NCBI GenBank assembly: GCA_947652605.1
Contig: OX393579.1
Span: forward strand, 44,026,970-44,090,969
Reading direction: 5' to 3'
Length of the DNA: 64,000 bases
Source: Elmis aenea
Taxonomy: Eukaryota > Arthropoda > Insecta > Coleoptera > Elmidae
Shown one piece after another: positions 12,235-24,700 of the stretch (the first letter of the stretch is position 1; every line of letters begins with the position of its first letter). The notes beneath the pieces were generated by a model. The model saw only the letters and a program-made list of their open reading frames with translations, searched no databases and was not told the origin of the DNA. Made by a program: the position numbers and the translations under genes.

Positions 12235-13750
12235 TTAAAGCTTCACTCAGTTACGTTAGCAAAAACGCTGATTTCAAATACGTTTTTAAATTGAAGTAAA
12301 CTATGAATTATTTGAAATGTTTTGAACGTGTAAGGATTAAGTTTTTTACATCTGACTAAATGATTCATGTCTGGCATGCCCCAACTGAACCACTTTTAAA
12401 TAGTTTTGTGACTCCGTATATTTATCTCTGTAAATATAATATGTGGGTGAATATACTAATAACGATTAACCGATGACCAATTTTGCACTTGAAATTTGTT
12501 CCTTAGTGTAATACACAGCTTACTGAATTAAAAAAACATCATTCAATAAAGATAATTTTTTTCGGTAACTGTAAATAATAATGGTTGGGTGTTCTGTTGT
12601 ATTCGAAATTTTTTATTTCATTTCTTTGTTTTATGATTTGTTGTCGACATAGCGTCCGTAAGAAAGTTGACTGTTGCTTAGAAAACATTTGAAGGATATC
12701 AAAAAACAAATGCCATCCTTCGATTGTTCGCCTATTATTACAAAAATTCCTGTTTGTCCCACAAATAGAAAATACTCAAAAGAATCTGCGTTTTTCCGTT
12801 TATTTTTAAAACGATTTCGTTTTTTTTATAAATTCTACACATCTTTTGCCTGTTTACAAAAAGTTTTTGATATTTCAGTCGCTACAAAAATAGTAAATAA
12901 CCGGTATAGAACTATTTATCATTGCTATGCTCCTTTGCTATGCCCAAAGTCTCTTTTTATTTAATACACTGATTGTTTTGTAAGCTTTTTCTTTAATTAA
13001 TAATTTATCCTACACGTTGAGCATTTAAGTATTTCGTAGCTGAAGTTCCAATAGCTCTGAAATTCTTGCCTACTCAACGTCACTTCAGGCTGATTATCGG
13101 ATATTGTGTTTTTTTGCGCTTTGTAGTACGATCATGTTGATCATGTTGAAAAATCTACAGATAACCTTATGATTAACACAAAAGCATTGAGCATTGGTGT
13201 TTATTTTCAGCACAACGTGGTTTGTTTCAGAAATTTGAACGTTTTGTTAATAAAAATGAGCCTGTCAAATAGGTGAAATTTAAAAAAAATGCATCGTCAT
13301 TCAGTAACTCCACAATAATGGCCAAGTTTTTCATTATCGGTTTTTCAGAAAATTGTATACTTGATAAAAAAGTTGGTGCATGGTCTAAACTTAATTTCAA
13401 GATGAAAAAGATTCGTATGACTAGATTTTAGCGATTTTAGAAATATTCGCAGGAGTGAAGTGTCCTTATTTTAAGAGTTGCAAAAAAAAAACTTAAAGAA
13501 AGTTGTTTAGAAATTAAAAATATGACTTAATAAGAAATTCAAACATAAAATTTCCATTTTATAGTAGTTTTAAGTTTCAGCAATCAATACATCTGCAATA
13601 AATGGAAAAGTTTTTTATTATTGTTTTCTCGGTACATTGTTCTTTACAAAAAGTTGGTGCCTGGTCTAAAACTAATTTTAAGTTTATAAAGATCGGTAAA
13701 AAATCATGGGCCACTTGATTTTACGATTTTACAAATACTCGCAAGCGTAA
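12235..13750. other. Intronic DNA without recognisable genes
   Basis: AT-rich. The stretch at about 13320-13740 contains two loose repeats of a TTTTTnATTATnGnTTTTCnG...AAAAGTTGGTGC module (near 13330 and 13610), which also recurs in part near 9560-9620; it may be an old dispersed repeat. Confidence 0.4.
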
Positions 13751-14029
13751 AGGCCTCTACTCACCAACCAATTTGTTGGGACAACCGGCCGATAAATTAT
13801 TTAATGTGTAGTCTGTCACCCGACCAACACGACAGTTGGAACGGTCGGGTGGCCAGACCATCCAACAAGGCAACCGCCCCACCACATTCCTCTAGATAAG
13901 GACTATTAAACCGAAAATTTAACGCTATTTATAAATTTGTTATCCACAAAATGGCATCAAGCCTAAATAATAAAAAAAGTTAGACGTTTATGCTGTGTTG
14001 GTTGGACTAATCGGGAGGTGTGTAGACAA

Positions 14030-15829
14030 TAGGGGTGGGCGATATATCGATATATCGATATAATTTTGATATCGATATATCGAAATATCGGATATCGATA
14101 CATCGATATGTCGACATTTCGATATATCGATATCCGACATTCCGATATATCGATATTTTGAGGGCGAGACAGGGTTGAGCAGATTTAAATCAAGTGATTT
14201 AAATCACGATTTAAATCAAGTGATTTTTTTAAAAAAATCATTGATTTAAATCAAGTGATTTTTTTAAAAAAATTATCAATTTAAATCACAGATTATATGA
14301 TTACAATATAATATTGATTTAAAATAAAATAAAATTGTATTACTATTAGTAATTAAATACACGAAATGGTGAATAAACCATATCAATTTGCTCTTGTAAA
14401 GTAATATTCATTGTGGAAATGCAATAATTCAAAAAAAAATTAAAAAGTTTTTGACGTTAGCGAAGTGAACAGTCAGTTTTTTCAATTTCCACGGCACTCT
14501 GTTGTTTCAATAACGATTTGAAGAAAAATGTCGAATATCTCGAAAAGTATGAGTTTTGGGTATAGGGACATACTTAACAAAATATGAAGCTCTTTTAAAG
14601 ACGAATTCGATGACAAAAAAATACAGGGGTTTGCATTTGAAAAAATCGAGTTACGGGCTTTTGAAAATCATGGAAGTTGCCACCCTGTATGTGTGATTCA
14701 AATTTTTTCATATCGAGCGAACAGAGAAATGTATGTCCATACCAAATTACAACTCTGTATTTCAAAATAACTTCAGGAGAATTTTAAATAAAGACTTAAA
14801 ACATTGAATAATTTTTTTTTACAACGCCGTATAAAAACCTGTAGTATTTTATATTGATGCAAAGCTAAAATTAAGGCGATCAAAAGTAATAAATAAAAAA
14901 TTGGGTGTTGTATTTGAAATATAAAAGTTGCTATTAGTTCCAGAAAGGTGACTCACCCTGTATATTTGAAAATATTTTTTTTATTGTGTTGTTTAGAAAA
15001 AACTGTATAAAATAACATTTGAATCAACTTCATATCTCAAGCCGTTTAGCCACAATCGACCGATGCCGCATTAATGACTCACCCTGTATATAATTAATTA
15101 AACCTCACCATTTAGCACTGATTTTTTCAAAATTCTTAATCATTATATTTAATTTTTCATTTTGACAAAAATTCACCAATGAATTAAATATATTGGTTAT
15201 TAAATATATTAGCACAAAACAGAAATAGCATGTGAATATGTCACTAAATTCGATAATATGGTACATTTGATTTAAATTTTAAAAAATCTGATTTAAATAA
15301 AAAAAATCTGATTTAAATCAAATAAATCGATTTTTTTTATTTTTTTAAAAAAATCATGATTTTTATCCACCCTGCTTAATTATATATAACATCACTATTT
15401 AGCACTGATTTTTTTCGAAATTTCTATTCATTATATTTAATTTTTTATTTTAACAAAAATTCTCCAATGAATTAAATATATTGGTTATTAAATATATTAG
15501 CATAAAACAGAAATAGCATGCAAATATGAACATTTGATTTAATTTTTAAAAAATCTGATTTAAATCAAAAAAATCTGATTTAAATCAAATAAATCGATTT
15601 TTTTGATTTTTTTTAAAAAATCATGATTTTTATCAACCCTGGGGCGAGAAGCGTTTTTTTTTTATTTAGATCACCAGTCTCTTTTTTCACTTTTTTACCG
15701 CTTTTATGTCGAAATTTCGATATATCGATATTCCCATATATCGATATTTTGAGGGCGAGAAGCGTTTTTTTTTTAGGTCACCAGTCTCTTTTTTCACTGT
15801 CGATATAATTTGGATATCGCCCACCCCTA
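14030..15829. mobile_element. hAT-type MITE, GATATATCGATAT-rich, copy 3, split by a larger hAT element
   Basis: Ends TAGGGGTGGGCGATAT and complement, with perfect 8-bp duplications GTAGACAA (14022-14029 and 15830-15837). The MITE itself is 14030-14169 plus 15650-15829. The right part contains a duplicated stretch beginning GGCGAGAAGCGTTTTTTTT (near 15643 and 15755). Confidence 0.85.
14170..15641. mobile_element. Non-autonomous hAT element, ATTTAAATC-rich, with duplicated right end
   Basis: Begins CAGGGTTGAGCAGATTTAAATC and ends GATTTTTATCAACCCTG. It is flanked by GGGCGAGA on both sides (14162-14169 and 15642-15649), a perfect 8-bp duplication. The right terminal segment of about 260 bp occurs twice in tandem (about 15110-15374 and 15390-15641), both copies ending in a CACCCTG or CAACCCTG word. 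Two ACTCACCCTGTATA words (about 14951 and 15077) inside look like remnants of other elements. No transposase reading. Confidence 0.85.
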
Positions 15830-15899
15830 GTAGACAACACCCAACACGGAGTTCCCGTCGGTCGGCTCCGACAAGTTGGGTAATGAGTAGAGGCCTTAA

Positions 15900-17973
15900 A
15901 TCGCTCTTATGAAATAGTGACAAAAAAGTCCAAAAACAAACGATATTTTATATTTGGTATTATTTTTGCATTCTGTACAACTTTTTCCTGTAATTTTTTT
16001 TGTGACTTTTAAAATAAGGACACTTTATTCATATAATCTCTAAAATCTAATGTCATATTACGCATGTTATTTAAATATTTCTTTTATTTTATTCTAACCT
16101 GAATGGCATTAGCGCTATTTTAATAATTGTCATTTAGTTCTATTTAATATACTCGTAAGATGTAGCAAAATGTTATTCTTTTGTAAACAGTACTTAATAA
16201 AATAAATTTAAGTGAAAACTATACAATTTATTGCTTTTATCAACTTATCTATACTCTTAATTAAATACTATACACTCGACTAACTTTGACGGTTTTTTTT
16301 AATCATTTGTCAACTAAACACGACTCTTAATAGTAAGTTTATTCATTAGAACATTTTAGAAGTCGTCTCAAATCCTCGTTGAAGAAACGACTTCCAAAAA
16401 CCATTGGGTCGCAACATTTTCACTTCTAGCCTTTAGGTTTTTCAAATAATCTTCTAGAATAAGGACATTTGCTAGCCTAAAGGCATAACAAAAATTTTCG
16501 CAAAAAACCAGTGCTTCTCGGAATTTAAAATGTCTAAATAAAGATAAAATTCCATTCGCATCCAGGACAAGCCCACCATAGCTATTTCCTGTGAACGCAT
16601 AGACCGCCAATTTCAATTTCCGACCGCCATATTGAATCAGCCATTTTTAATTGGTCATTTTTCATATTTTTTTTAGACGTGTCGATCTGAAGGAATCCTC
16701 CGTGTCATTTTTAAACGGCTCGCTATTATGCGACCTTGTTAGAATATCTATACGTCCGCTTTATTTTGTTTCCATGCCACACACATCGTTTTCCATTAAA
16801 CGATTTTCGTGATCGAATCTGTTATCCGAAAGTAAAATCTGTGCCTGAGGTACAGCAGTGAAATTGCATAATTTTTCGATTACGATTGTATTAAGGTCCT
16901 TGTTTTTTACTCGGTCATTTCATTCGTCAAATTTAAACATCCAACTTGCAAATACCGCTCGTTACTTTTGTTAAATTGAAGCAATCCGTCTTGTATTAAC
17001 TTAAGTAGTTTTCTTAACTTATTAGTTTTTTTCTTCTGCAAATTATCATTCTCCGCACGCTTCGTTTTAAAAAATTCTGCTGCTGCTTTAGGCTTGTGCC
17101 ACATAAGGTGGATTTACTCGTTCTTGCAACGTGCATTGTTCATCTATTAAAGCTTCCGTAGAGGCTTATGAGTGCTAACACACGTGTAATTAGTTCCGAA
17201 CAATACAAATTAGAAGGAAGATTAATTTCGCTAGGTGGAACTTTACCACCTGTGGCGTAGGATTCAAACACTGTTTATCACTTAATAATAGTTTAATTTT
17301 AAAGTTCGTTAAGTAGTTTTCTATTAAATTTTCTTCCATTATTTTTAATTAAACAGCAGAACAGCACTGATCTGGAAAACGTAAACGACTTAAATTAAAA
17401 CGTGCTAACGTGTTTTTAAATGTTATCAAGAAGGAAACTTGTATGAAATAAGTAAATTGGCAGATTTTATGAGTTTTTTTTTCTGGTTCACATTATTAAA
17501 CGAGTTTTATTTCTATAAACATGGTCCTTAACCTAATTTAATGTTTAGGATGTGGTGGAAATGGAGATTTTTACGACTATTTAAAGTACCATTTGCTTAC
17601 AAATGATTTGTAAACTCTTTTTTGTGTATTTTTAGTGCAATGTTTATCTTTTCTTAAATGGTCCCTAAATTACAAATTATTGATATAATTCATCAGGATA
17701 TACATTTTATAGGAGTGACGTAATACAGACATCTGTTTATATTAGATATAATACGTTTTCATTTGGCGAAAGCGGCAAAGAAATTTAAAGGAGACGATTA
17801 AAATTCTAAACTTGTAAAACTAACTCATTGTTTGTGCCCAATTCAAAATTTATTTTGCCTGATTTATTTATTTAAATTAATACCAGTTGCCGTAATCCCC
17901 AAACTATAGCGGCATTTTGGTTGCCTCGAAATCTCACTGATTTCTAATGTTTGCAAACGTTTGTAATTCAGGA
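15900..17973. other. Intronic DNA with two decayed minus-strand readings
   Basis: Mostly AT-rich. On the minus strand, 17104-16907 reads a lysine-rich 65-residue stretch (KKKTNKLRKLLKLIQDGLLQF) and 16616-16368 an 82-residue stretch containing FRLANVLILEDYLKNLKA. The composition looks protein-like rather than random, and they could be parts of one old transposase gene read from about 17110 down to 16368. I do not recognise the family and many stops lie between them. Confidence 0.3.
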
Positions 17974-18850
17974 ATGGCCGAGTCGGTGTTGGAGTCAGGA
18001 GTCGAGGAGTTGGAGCTTTTTTAAGCCGCCGTGACTCGCGCTAGTTTTACTAACGTGATGAGTGTTTCTTACACCCCATCAGCTTTTCAGACTATTCGTA
18101 ATTTTTCGTCTAATTTTACTGCTATTTTATTTAAAACTATTCATAAAATGATTTCACTTGAATTCCTTTATACAAACTGACTTTTTACTATAGTTGTTAA
18201 TGCAAAATATATTGATAGAGCTATAACAAAAAAGTATTTTACTCGGGTTAGAAAGAATAAATTATGAAACTAAATTAATTTTTGTTTACTTATAATTTTT
18301 ATTATATAAAAATAATTTTGTTATAGAATACACTAAGTAAAATAATAATATCTGCTATTTAGTACCAACACGATGTAACACGATATAGCGCAGTGTAAGT
18401 ACCAAGTAGGTACCTATCCTAAGGGATAAGTAACGTTACAGCAAAGATAAGTACTGCTAATGACAATTAACCTCCATAACCTGTTACAGTCAGGTATTTT
18501 CTTTCTGTCATAAGTTTCATAGAAAATGTAAGCAAATTTATAAAGCAATGTCAGCTATAGTGGCATACGAAATTGCAAATATGCTATAGTATACTTATTA
18601 CTTGGAAATAAACGCATAGTTTTGAAACAAAAATCATAACTCGTTAAAAAAAGCAAAGAAACTAGTCATTTTCACAGAAAAGGTTGGAAACATATGTAAC
18701 TCCAGCTACTGAAAAGCAGGGGTCATAAAGCCTAACAAAAAAAAAAAGACACAATAAAAAAGAGGCTGGGGTGTCTGGAACACCTCGCGCGAGTCACAAC
18801 GGGTTAAGGAGTCGGGTGTCGGAAAAACTACCAACTCCCGACTCTTCTTT
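17974..18850. mobile_element. Possible TIR element with GAGTCGG ends
   Basis: Left: a GCCGAGTCGGTGTTGGAGTC stretch followed by GTGACTCGCGC (18030-18040). Right: complementary GCGCGAGTCACAACGG (18787-18802) and CCAACTCCCGACTC (18831-18844). The order and orientation fit inverted ends of about 70 bp with much decay. The duplication is not resolved. Confidence 0.4.
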
Positions 18851-19568
18851 GGTTTAGTATTTCTCGAGGATGAAAACAAGTTGAAAAATGTTTTAAACGG
18901 TAAAGATTAAAGTAGCACAAACTAGTTTTGTCTGTGAACGTCCAATTTTTATCTGCAAAAAATATCTACTTGACTAGATAAGGTTTATAGACAGCGCAAG
19001 AATACAAAACACATTATTCGTGTGATACACAAGAAGGTTTAGTTCTGTAGTCAACCAAATCTTACCCCGTGTTGACATTTGAATGTTTTCAAAAGCTGAT
19101 AGTGCCTTTGTTTTAAAGTTTTTAAGGTCAAGTTATGTAGAAATATGATTCGAATGTTCAAACTTTTCTAATAAGTAATTTTGTTTTGTTTAATTAACAA
19201 GTTAATTAGCAAATACAAAAAATGCATCATTTTTGATATCGAAAATCAACTACATCTGTCGAGTTTCTGTCAAATTTAAGTGTGAAAATGGAGCGAAATT
19301 GAACTTTTTTAAATTTTATTTATTGCGTACCTATTTCTGTTTGTTATTATTCTTTCAGTTTTTTACCAAATGTTTTATAACACAATATGTTGAAAAGTTA
19401 TCGTTCGTATTATAAACAAATATCCATTTTACCAGAAAATATTGGACTAAAGCATGCGTTTTTTAAGCCAGATTTTATGGTAAATATAAGCAGAAATGTG
19501 ATTCATTAAAATTATGTAACTTTGATAACATATTTTTTCTGCAATCGTCACTAAACTAGCTCAATAAT

Positions 19569-19875
19569 GGGGTCTACAGACCTACCAATTTGTCGGGACA
19601 ACCGGCCGACCATTCCGATAAATTGTTTAATGTGTAGTGTTTCACCCGACCAACACGACAGTTGGAACGGTCGGCTGACCAGTCTATCCAACAAGCCAAC
19701 GTCCCCACTACATTCCTTTAGATAAGGACTATTAAACCGAAAATTTAACATCAAAATGAATAAAAAGCTATGACGTTTATGCTGTTGGTTGTACTGATCG
19801 GGAGGTGTGTAGACAACACCCAACTCGGAGTTCCCGACTGTCGGCCCCGACAAGTTGGCCAATGTGTAGAGGCTT
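19569..19875. mobile_element. PIF/Harbinger MITE, solo copy
   Basis: Uninterrupted relative of the outer element at 13751-15896, matching across CAACCGGCCGA, CCCGACCAACACGACAGTTGG and GGGAGGTGTGTAGACAACAC. It gives an empty-site reference for the nested copy. The ends are worn (TCTACAGACC at the left, GTAGAGGCTTT at the right). The minus-strand reading frame across it is accidental. Confidence 0.8.
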
Positions 19876-20110
19876 TTTGTACCCAAAAGCGGCTGTAATA
19901 ATCATTTTTACTGCCTAGGCAGTAAAAAAGTAAAAATGCGCTACGCTCATTGGTTGAATTTAGAGAAATTGAGCGTGCTTTTGTTCAAAGATACATTTTG
20001 ACAGGAGAATGAGAATCTGACAGATGAAGTAAAACTTTATGTATTTGCTTGATTTTTCGCTATTTATCTGTCGATTGTGGCAAAATTTGACGATTGCAGA
20101 AAAAATTTAA

Positions 20111-20197
20111 TATGTACCTCGGCAGTAAAGTTCCTTTTTATCACAAATAATATCCACACTCGTGATAAAAAGTCGAACTTTACTGCCTTGGTACATA
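20111..20197. repeat. Hairpin, GTACCTCGGCAGTAAAGTT type
   Basis: Inverted arms 20111-20144 and 20162-20197 pair over about 33 bases around a 17-base loop. A related, shorter arrangement is at about 58565-58613. Probably the end of an old palindromic element. Confidence 0.6.
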
Positions 20198-22224
20198 AAT
20201 AACTATTTCAGTCGGTAGTCGGTTATTTTTTTGCCGACTCCACCCCATGGGCTTGAACATTTGCTGGAGGACAAAGTGTTAAATAGTATATTACATAACA
20301 AGAGTTCTAAGAAGCATAATGTTACGCACGAGTGGAAACGTTGCGCACGGAGCCGCGTAGCGGCGATTGCGTCTTGCCACGAGTGCGTAATTGCTTTACA
20401 ACTCGTGTTATGTAGCATACTTTTTCTACGATCATAATACATACCATTTTACCGGTTTTTTTTTGCTAAAAAATAAACACACTTGTACTAACGCTGTTAA
20501 GTGTCAAGTTTGACGTGAGACTACTCTGATCGTTTCCAGAAAACTGCTTTTTGCTTACCGTGCTTAAAGACTTACTATGCATGCAGGCTGTACAGTAATA
20601 GTCATTTACATAGTGGTCGTAGAAAAAATAAATTGTAATCTATTTGTGTTATAAATAAGTATTTTACGTACTAAACATAGTATTTTTTTACTAACTCGAC
20701 AAACGCTCTGCCAATTTTACAAAGTCAGCAAAAAAAAATCGCCCATTTCACAAACTGTGCAAGTTCACTAATTGTGCACAACGTATGTAGAGTTTTTTTG
20801 GAGATATTTAAAAAAACAAACGAGATATTCAAGGTGATTATTATCCATGGGACACCAAAGTGCATGATCAATCGAACATGGGCATCTGGAAAATCGTTCG
20901 AGATAATTGGTTAAATTAGCATAGTCTATTCTTTGTAATAATTAAAACCGAAAATATACATATTATGCCATCCTGAAATATCCTGAAAAAGCTAGCAAAC
21001 TTCAGTTTTTGTTTTTATTAATAAAATTTCTGTTAAAAGCCTAAAGCTGGTAAAATACACACAGCCTGTTTAGTTCTCAGGATTTCATAGTTAACCTTTT
21101 TTATTTATTATAAAAATATTGTACACTACACATACGCCGAATGTGTTACAATGTGTATAAAATTCTACATTACATATACAAGGCCCGGTTAATCAAAACG
21201 GCATTGCATTTACTCTTTAATATTAATTGGTACACGGTTTTAATATTTAAATAGTTAGATTAATTTGAAGTTTTCATGGTAAACGTATTATTTTGTTGTT
21301 TTCACAATCCCTTTTAGTTCAATAACACTAAAATAGCAGAATATTACATTAATGGTGGCATTTAAAACGATTGATCCGAAATTAATATATTCAATAAAAA
21401 TTTCAATAGCTTTTTGGTGTTTGTGTTTGCATTCGATAACAAAGAACTTAAAAATTCTATACCCTTTGAACCGCAGAATATTATTCCTCCAATACAATCG
21501 ATTAAAAATTCAATCTCTCAGCTTTCCCACATTGATATCGTTACAAAGTAGTTATGTAAATTGAATTATCTCCATCTTAAATTGGTATTTTGAACATTTA
21601 CGTATTTGAAATAAATATTTATAGGTCCGGTATTACTGTTGCTCAATTCGGTAGAACGTAGCGTGTTTAATCTGTCTGTTGTAATCAATTTCATGCACTT
21701 CTGAAGCATCTAGGGTGCTTCACGTAACGGTTATCTAAAGGTTACATAACTATGTCGATCGAAAACAAATGAAGTATGGGTTATAAATTTGAAGTATTGC
21801 TCTTTTGTTTCGTAACTTTTGTTGAAATGGAATATCTTGTTTGTGTTAAACAACTTAGCGATTTGTGCACGATATCATATTCCTCCACGTTTCATCGCCA
21901 CTTTATTTACGTCATCGTTGAGGGTGACACTGGCGGAGCGTCCCATTTAGAGTAAATTAAGCAGAAACATTTGATAAGTAGGCGTGTTTGCAATGTTGAA
22001 AGCGTTTGAATGTATGGCTTTATATAAAATTTGTTACGAACGATAAATAAACTGTTGCGTTGTAAATTATAAAATATTATCATCAAGCAACAGAAGAAAA
22101 CAGTAACAGCAATAATTATTAACGCCAAGGCAATGAAATTTACAAATTTACTATAAACGCATATTTTTTTTTAATAAGGATGCTGTGACATTCGATAAAA
22201 TTTGCTTCATAGGGTCCACTAGCG
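20198..22224. other. Intronic DNA without recognisable genes
   Basis: A GC-richer patch at 20290-20440, with CACGAGT words in both orientations, looks like a short palindromic repeat: ACATAACAAGAGTT at about 20292 against AACTCGTGTTATGT at about 20401. The rest is AT-rich and featureless. Chance reading frames near 21300-21560 and 21907-22128 have no recognisable content. Confidence 0.4.
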
Positions 22225-23052
22225 CAGGGATTCCAAAAGTGTGGTTCGCGACCCACTGGTGGGTCGCAAGCTGATTTGAGGTGGGTCGTGGTGAATATTA
22301 AAATATGAGAGTAGTTTACATGATCATGACAGGAGTTTTACTCGTCAGGAATAGTCAGATAAAAAAAAATTAAGAGTATCAGATGAAGATCGCATGAGAA
22401 CTACTATTTCTGTCTAGTTTCTCTCGGCTTGCAGATCTATATTAAATTAATTTTGGAAAACTGTGCGAAAAGACGAGAAGTTTCCCTAAAATTTTTTTCC
22501 TTATTCAAATTGGTTGTCGAGGGGCTATACTAACAAGACTTGTTGAACTCTATGAAGAAGTCGCAAAGTTTTTGAAGGGACAAAACGATTACCCATGATT
22601 GGAAGTTTGTTCCTAAGCTCACTAATTTGGCAATATACCGGGTGATTCGGTTTGACTATCGCACCCCTATAACTTTTTAATTATTGAAAATAACCCCGAC
22701 AAACCTCATATTTTTGAAAACTGCGACAAATTCACTATTAAGTGATGTGAATTTGTTATCTCTACGATGACGTATGTCAAATCTGCGATAGGCAATTATT
22801 TTATTTAAATTACATAGTATACATGTTTTTGTTGATTCAGATAGAGAATTTAATTCTGAATCCGACCATGTATTAAAAAAGTATGCATACATAAGAAAAT
22901 TTTCGAGAAAAATCAGTTCAAAGTTTATTCAAATTATAGCAAACAGTCAATTTGACGTAACGAAAAACGATCAAATCTTAAAAATTATACTATAACTATT
23001 AATGGAAATGTATTAAAAATTAATTTTTAATAAAAATTAAAACAAATAATAA

Positions 23053-23245
23053 ACTCATTTGGTACAAGTTACGAAGGTTTTGTAATTTGTTGTTGTGATA
23101 AACATTATAAATGTTTAAACATAAACTACAATAAACTACATTACTGCAAATGCCGACTTTATCGTTGTTTTTTTATTTTCATATATTTATAATGTTTATC
23201 ACAACAAATTACAAAACCTTCGCAACTTGTACTAAATGAGTTTTA
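23053..23245. repeat. Hairpin with arms of about 60 bp
   Basis: Arms 23053-23112 and about 23182-23245 are complementary over almost their whole length (the left arm includes TTTTGTAATTTGTTGTTGTG). Probably the core of the palindromic element that begins with TACCGGGTGATTCGG at 22636. That start recurs at 41986. Confidence 0.7.
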
Positions 23246-23734
23246 AAAGGTTTTACACCTTGTTTTGTTTTTGTTTTCATAGCCTACTATAATTTTCTTT
23301 AAAAAAAAAAAGACTAAAAAACTTTCGCAACTTACATATTATTGAAAATAACTACATCAACCCTTATATATTTGGAATGACAACTATGGGTTCTATTTAA
23401 AAAAATACAACTTTATGTCACAACTCGAATTTAGATTTTTTTTGAAAAATTGTCTACGCCACTGCATTCTTATCAAAAAAATGCTTGTAGAACGTCAAAA
23501 TTATTTTTGTTTCTTTTCATAAACAAGTGAGATATGTTCATAAAACGAAAAGTCGAAAAATCGAGTTATCGGCGATAGCTCGAAAACAAAAGACGCTAAC
23601 CAATTTTAGTTTTCGCCATTAACTTTTTCTCGAAAAAAAAAGATCGAGGATGCGCGGTCCGTTTTTTGATACCTCTAATAGTTACCGAAATTCCCTTTTA
23701 AAACATCGAAATTTGCCCACCCTGTACATCTAAA

Positions 23735-24062
23735 ACGGAACAACTTATGGAGACCACGGAAATGAAAATACTGAGGCGTATTGCAGGAAAAACACTACTA
23801 GATAGAAAAAGAAGTGACATCAGACAGTCCTGCCAGGTAGAAAACATAAACAAATGGGTGTTGGAACGCAAGAAACAATGGAATCCACATATCAGTCGAA
23901 TGGCAGACAAAAGGTTAGTCAAAATTGCCAGAGATAAATCTTCCAATGGCAGACCAAGCTTAGGACTGCCCAGAAAAAGATCGAATGACCACCTAACCCT
24001 AATATGAGGACAAAACTAAAGAAGGAGCAGGTAATGGCCTAAAATAGAAGAATGAAGAAGAA
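23735..24062 (+). pseudogene. 5'-truncated LINE, C-terminal end of reverse transcriptase protein
   Basis: Reads TTEMKILRRIAGKTLLDR followed by DIRQSCQVENI and HISRMADKRL, then GRPSLGLPRKR (about 23747-23990). This is the well-known C-terminal tail after the reverse transcriptase domain in many RTE/Jockey-type endonuclease-RT proteins. The catalytic domain is absent, as is usual for 5'-truncated insertions. The 3' end is a GAAGAAGAAGAAG-type simple tail (about 24046-24062). Confidence 0.65.
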
Positions 24063-24330
24063 GAAGAGAAGAAATGAAACATTATGAGAAAAACAACTGC
24101 CTTGTAAATCTATTTTGGAGTGATGATATGGCTACTGGTATATCTACGAAGGACGACGAAAAACTACTTGATTGGTCCGAAGACACTCCGTTCAAAATAA
24201 ATTTTGATCGTAAAACTTTGAAACACTTTTGGTTATCAGTTCAAAACACGTATCCAACTCTTTCTACTGCAGCTTTAAGAGTGCTGCTGCCTTTTACTGC
24301 TTGTGCAAAATTGGAGTTTCAGTAACGATA

Positions 24331-24700
24331 AATATTAACAACAAATTTCGAAGTAAACTTTAATTATCAAAAACCTTGCGTCTGAAAATAATTTTTATGT
24401 TAACAATAAATGCGCAGTTTATTTTATATATTGCTCAAATAAATAGTACTCATTCAAGAGTAGATTTTCTGCTTGTTATTAGCATTATTCTTTTAACAAC
24501 AATAACTTATGTTTTAATGTGTTCTTTGTGACAGCATCGTGTTAACAATTATAACGATCTCTTTGTGAAATTGTCTGTGAAAAGTACAAGAAAATGATAA
24601 AGGTCAAATGCCACTTTTGTCTTTTAATAAAGAATTTCGAGATTATTTTTAAAACAAGACACGCGCAAAGATTTTACATGCGATTGCTTTTTTAAAGTTA
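24331..24700. other. Intronic DNA without recognisable genes
   Basis: AT-rich spacer between the hAT remnant and the fold-back element. Nothing recognisable. Confidence 0.4.

Larger units (their letters stand above)
13751..15896. mobile_element. PIF/Harbinger MITE (about 300 bp), split by nested hAT elements
   Basis: Ends AGGCCTCTACTCA and TGAGTAGAGGCCT are exact complements, and TAA flanks both sides (13748-13750 and 15897-15899), the target of PIF/Harbinger. Its own sequence is 13751-14029 plus 15830-15896. The solo relative at 19569-19875 shows the uninterrupted form, including the GTAGACAA site where the next layer landed. Non-coding. Confidence 0.85.
22225..24330 (+). pseudogene. Broken hAT transposase gene with later insertions
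   Basis: A CAGGGATTCCAAAAGTGTGG start (22225) fits a hAT left end. The reading around 22506-22597 contains RGAILTRLVELYEEVAKFLKG, which matches the region after the conserved WLSRG motif of hAT transposases. A second piece at 24074-24325 holds the C-terminal dimerisation-domain signature: KTLKHFWLSVQNTYPTLS followed by ALRVLLPF. In intact proteins these lie a few hundred residues apart in one protein. Here they are parted by a repeat beginning ATACCGGGTG (22635) and by a truncated LINE (23735-24062). Non-functional. Confidence 0.6.
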
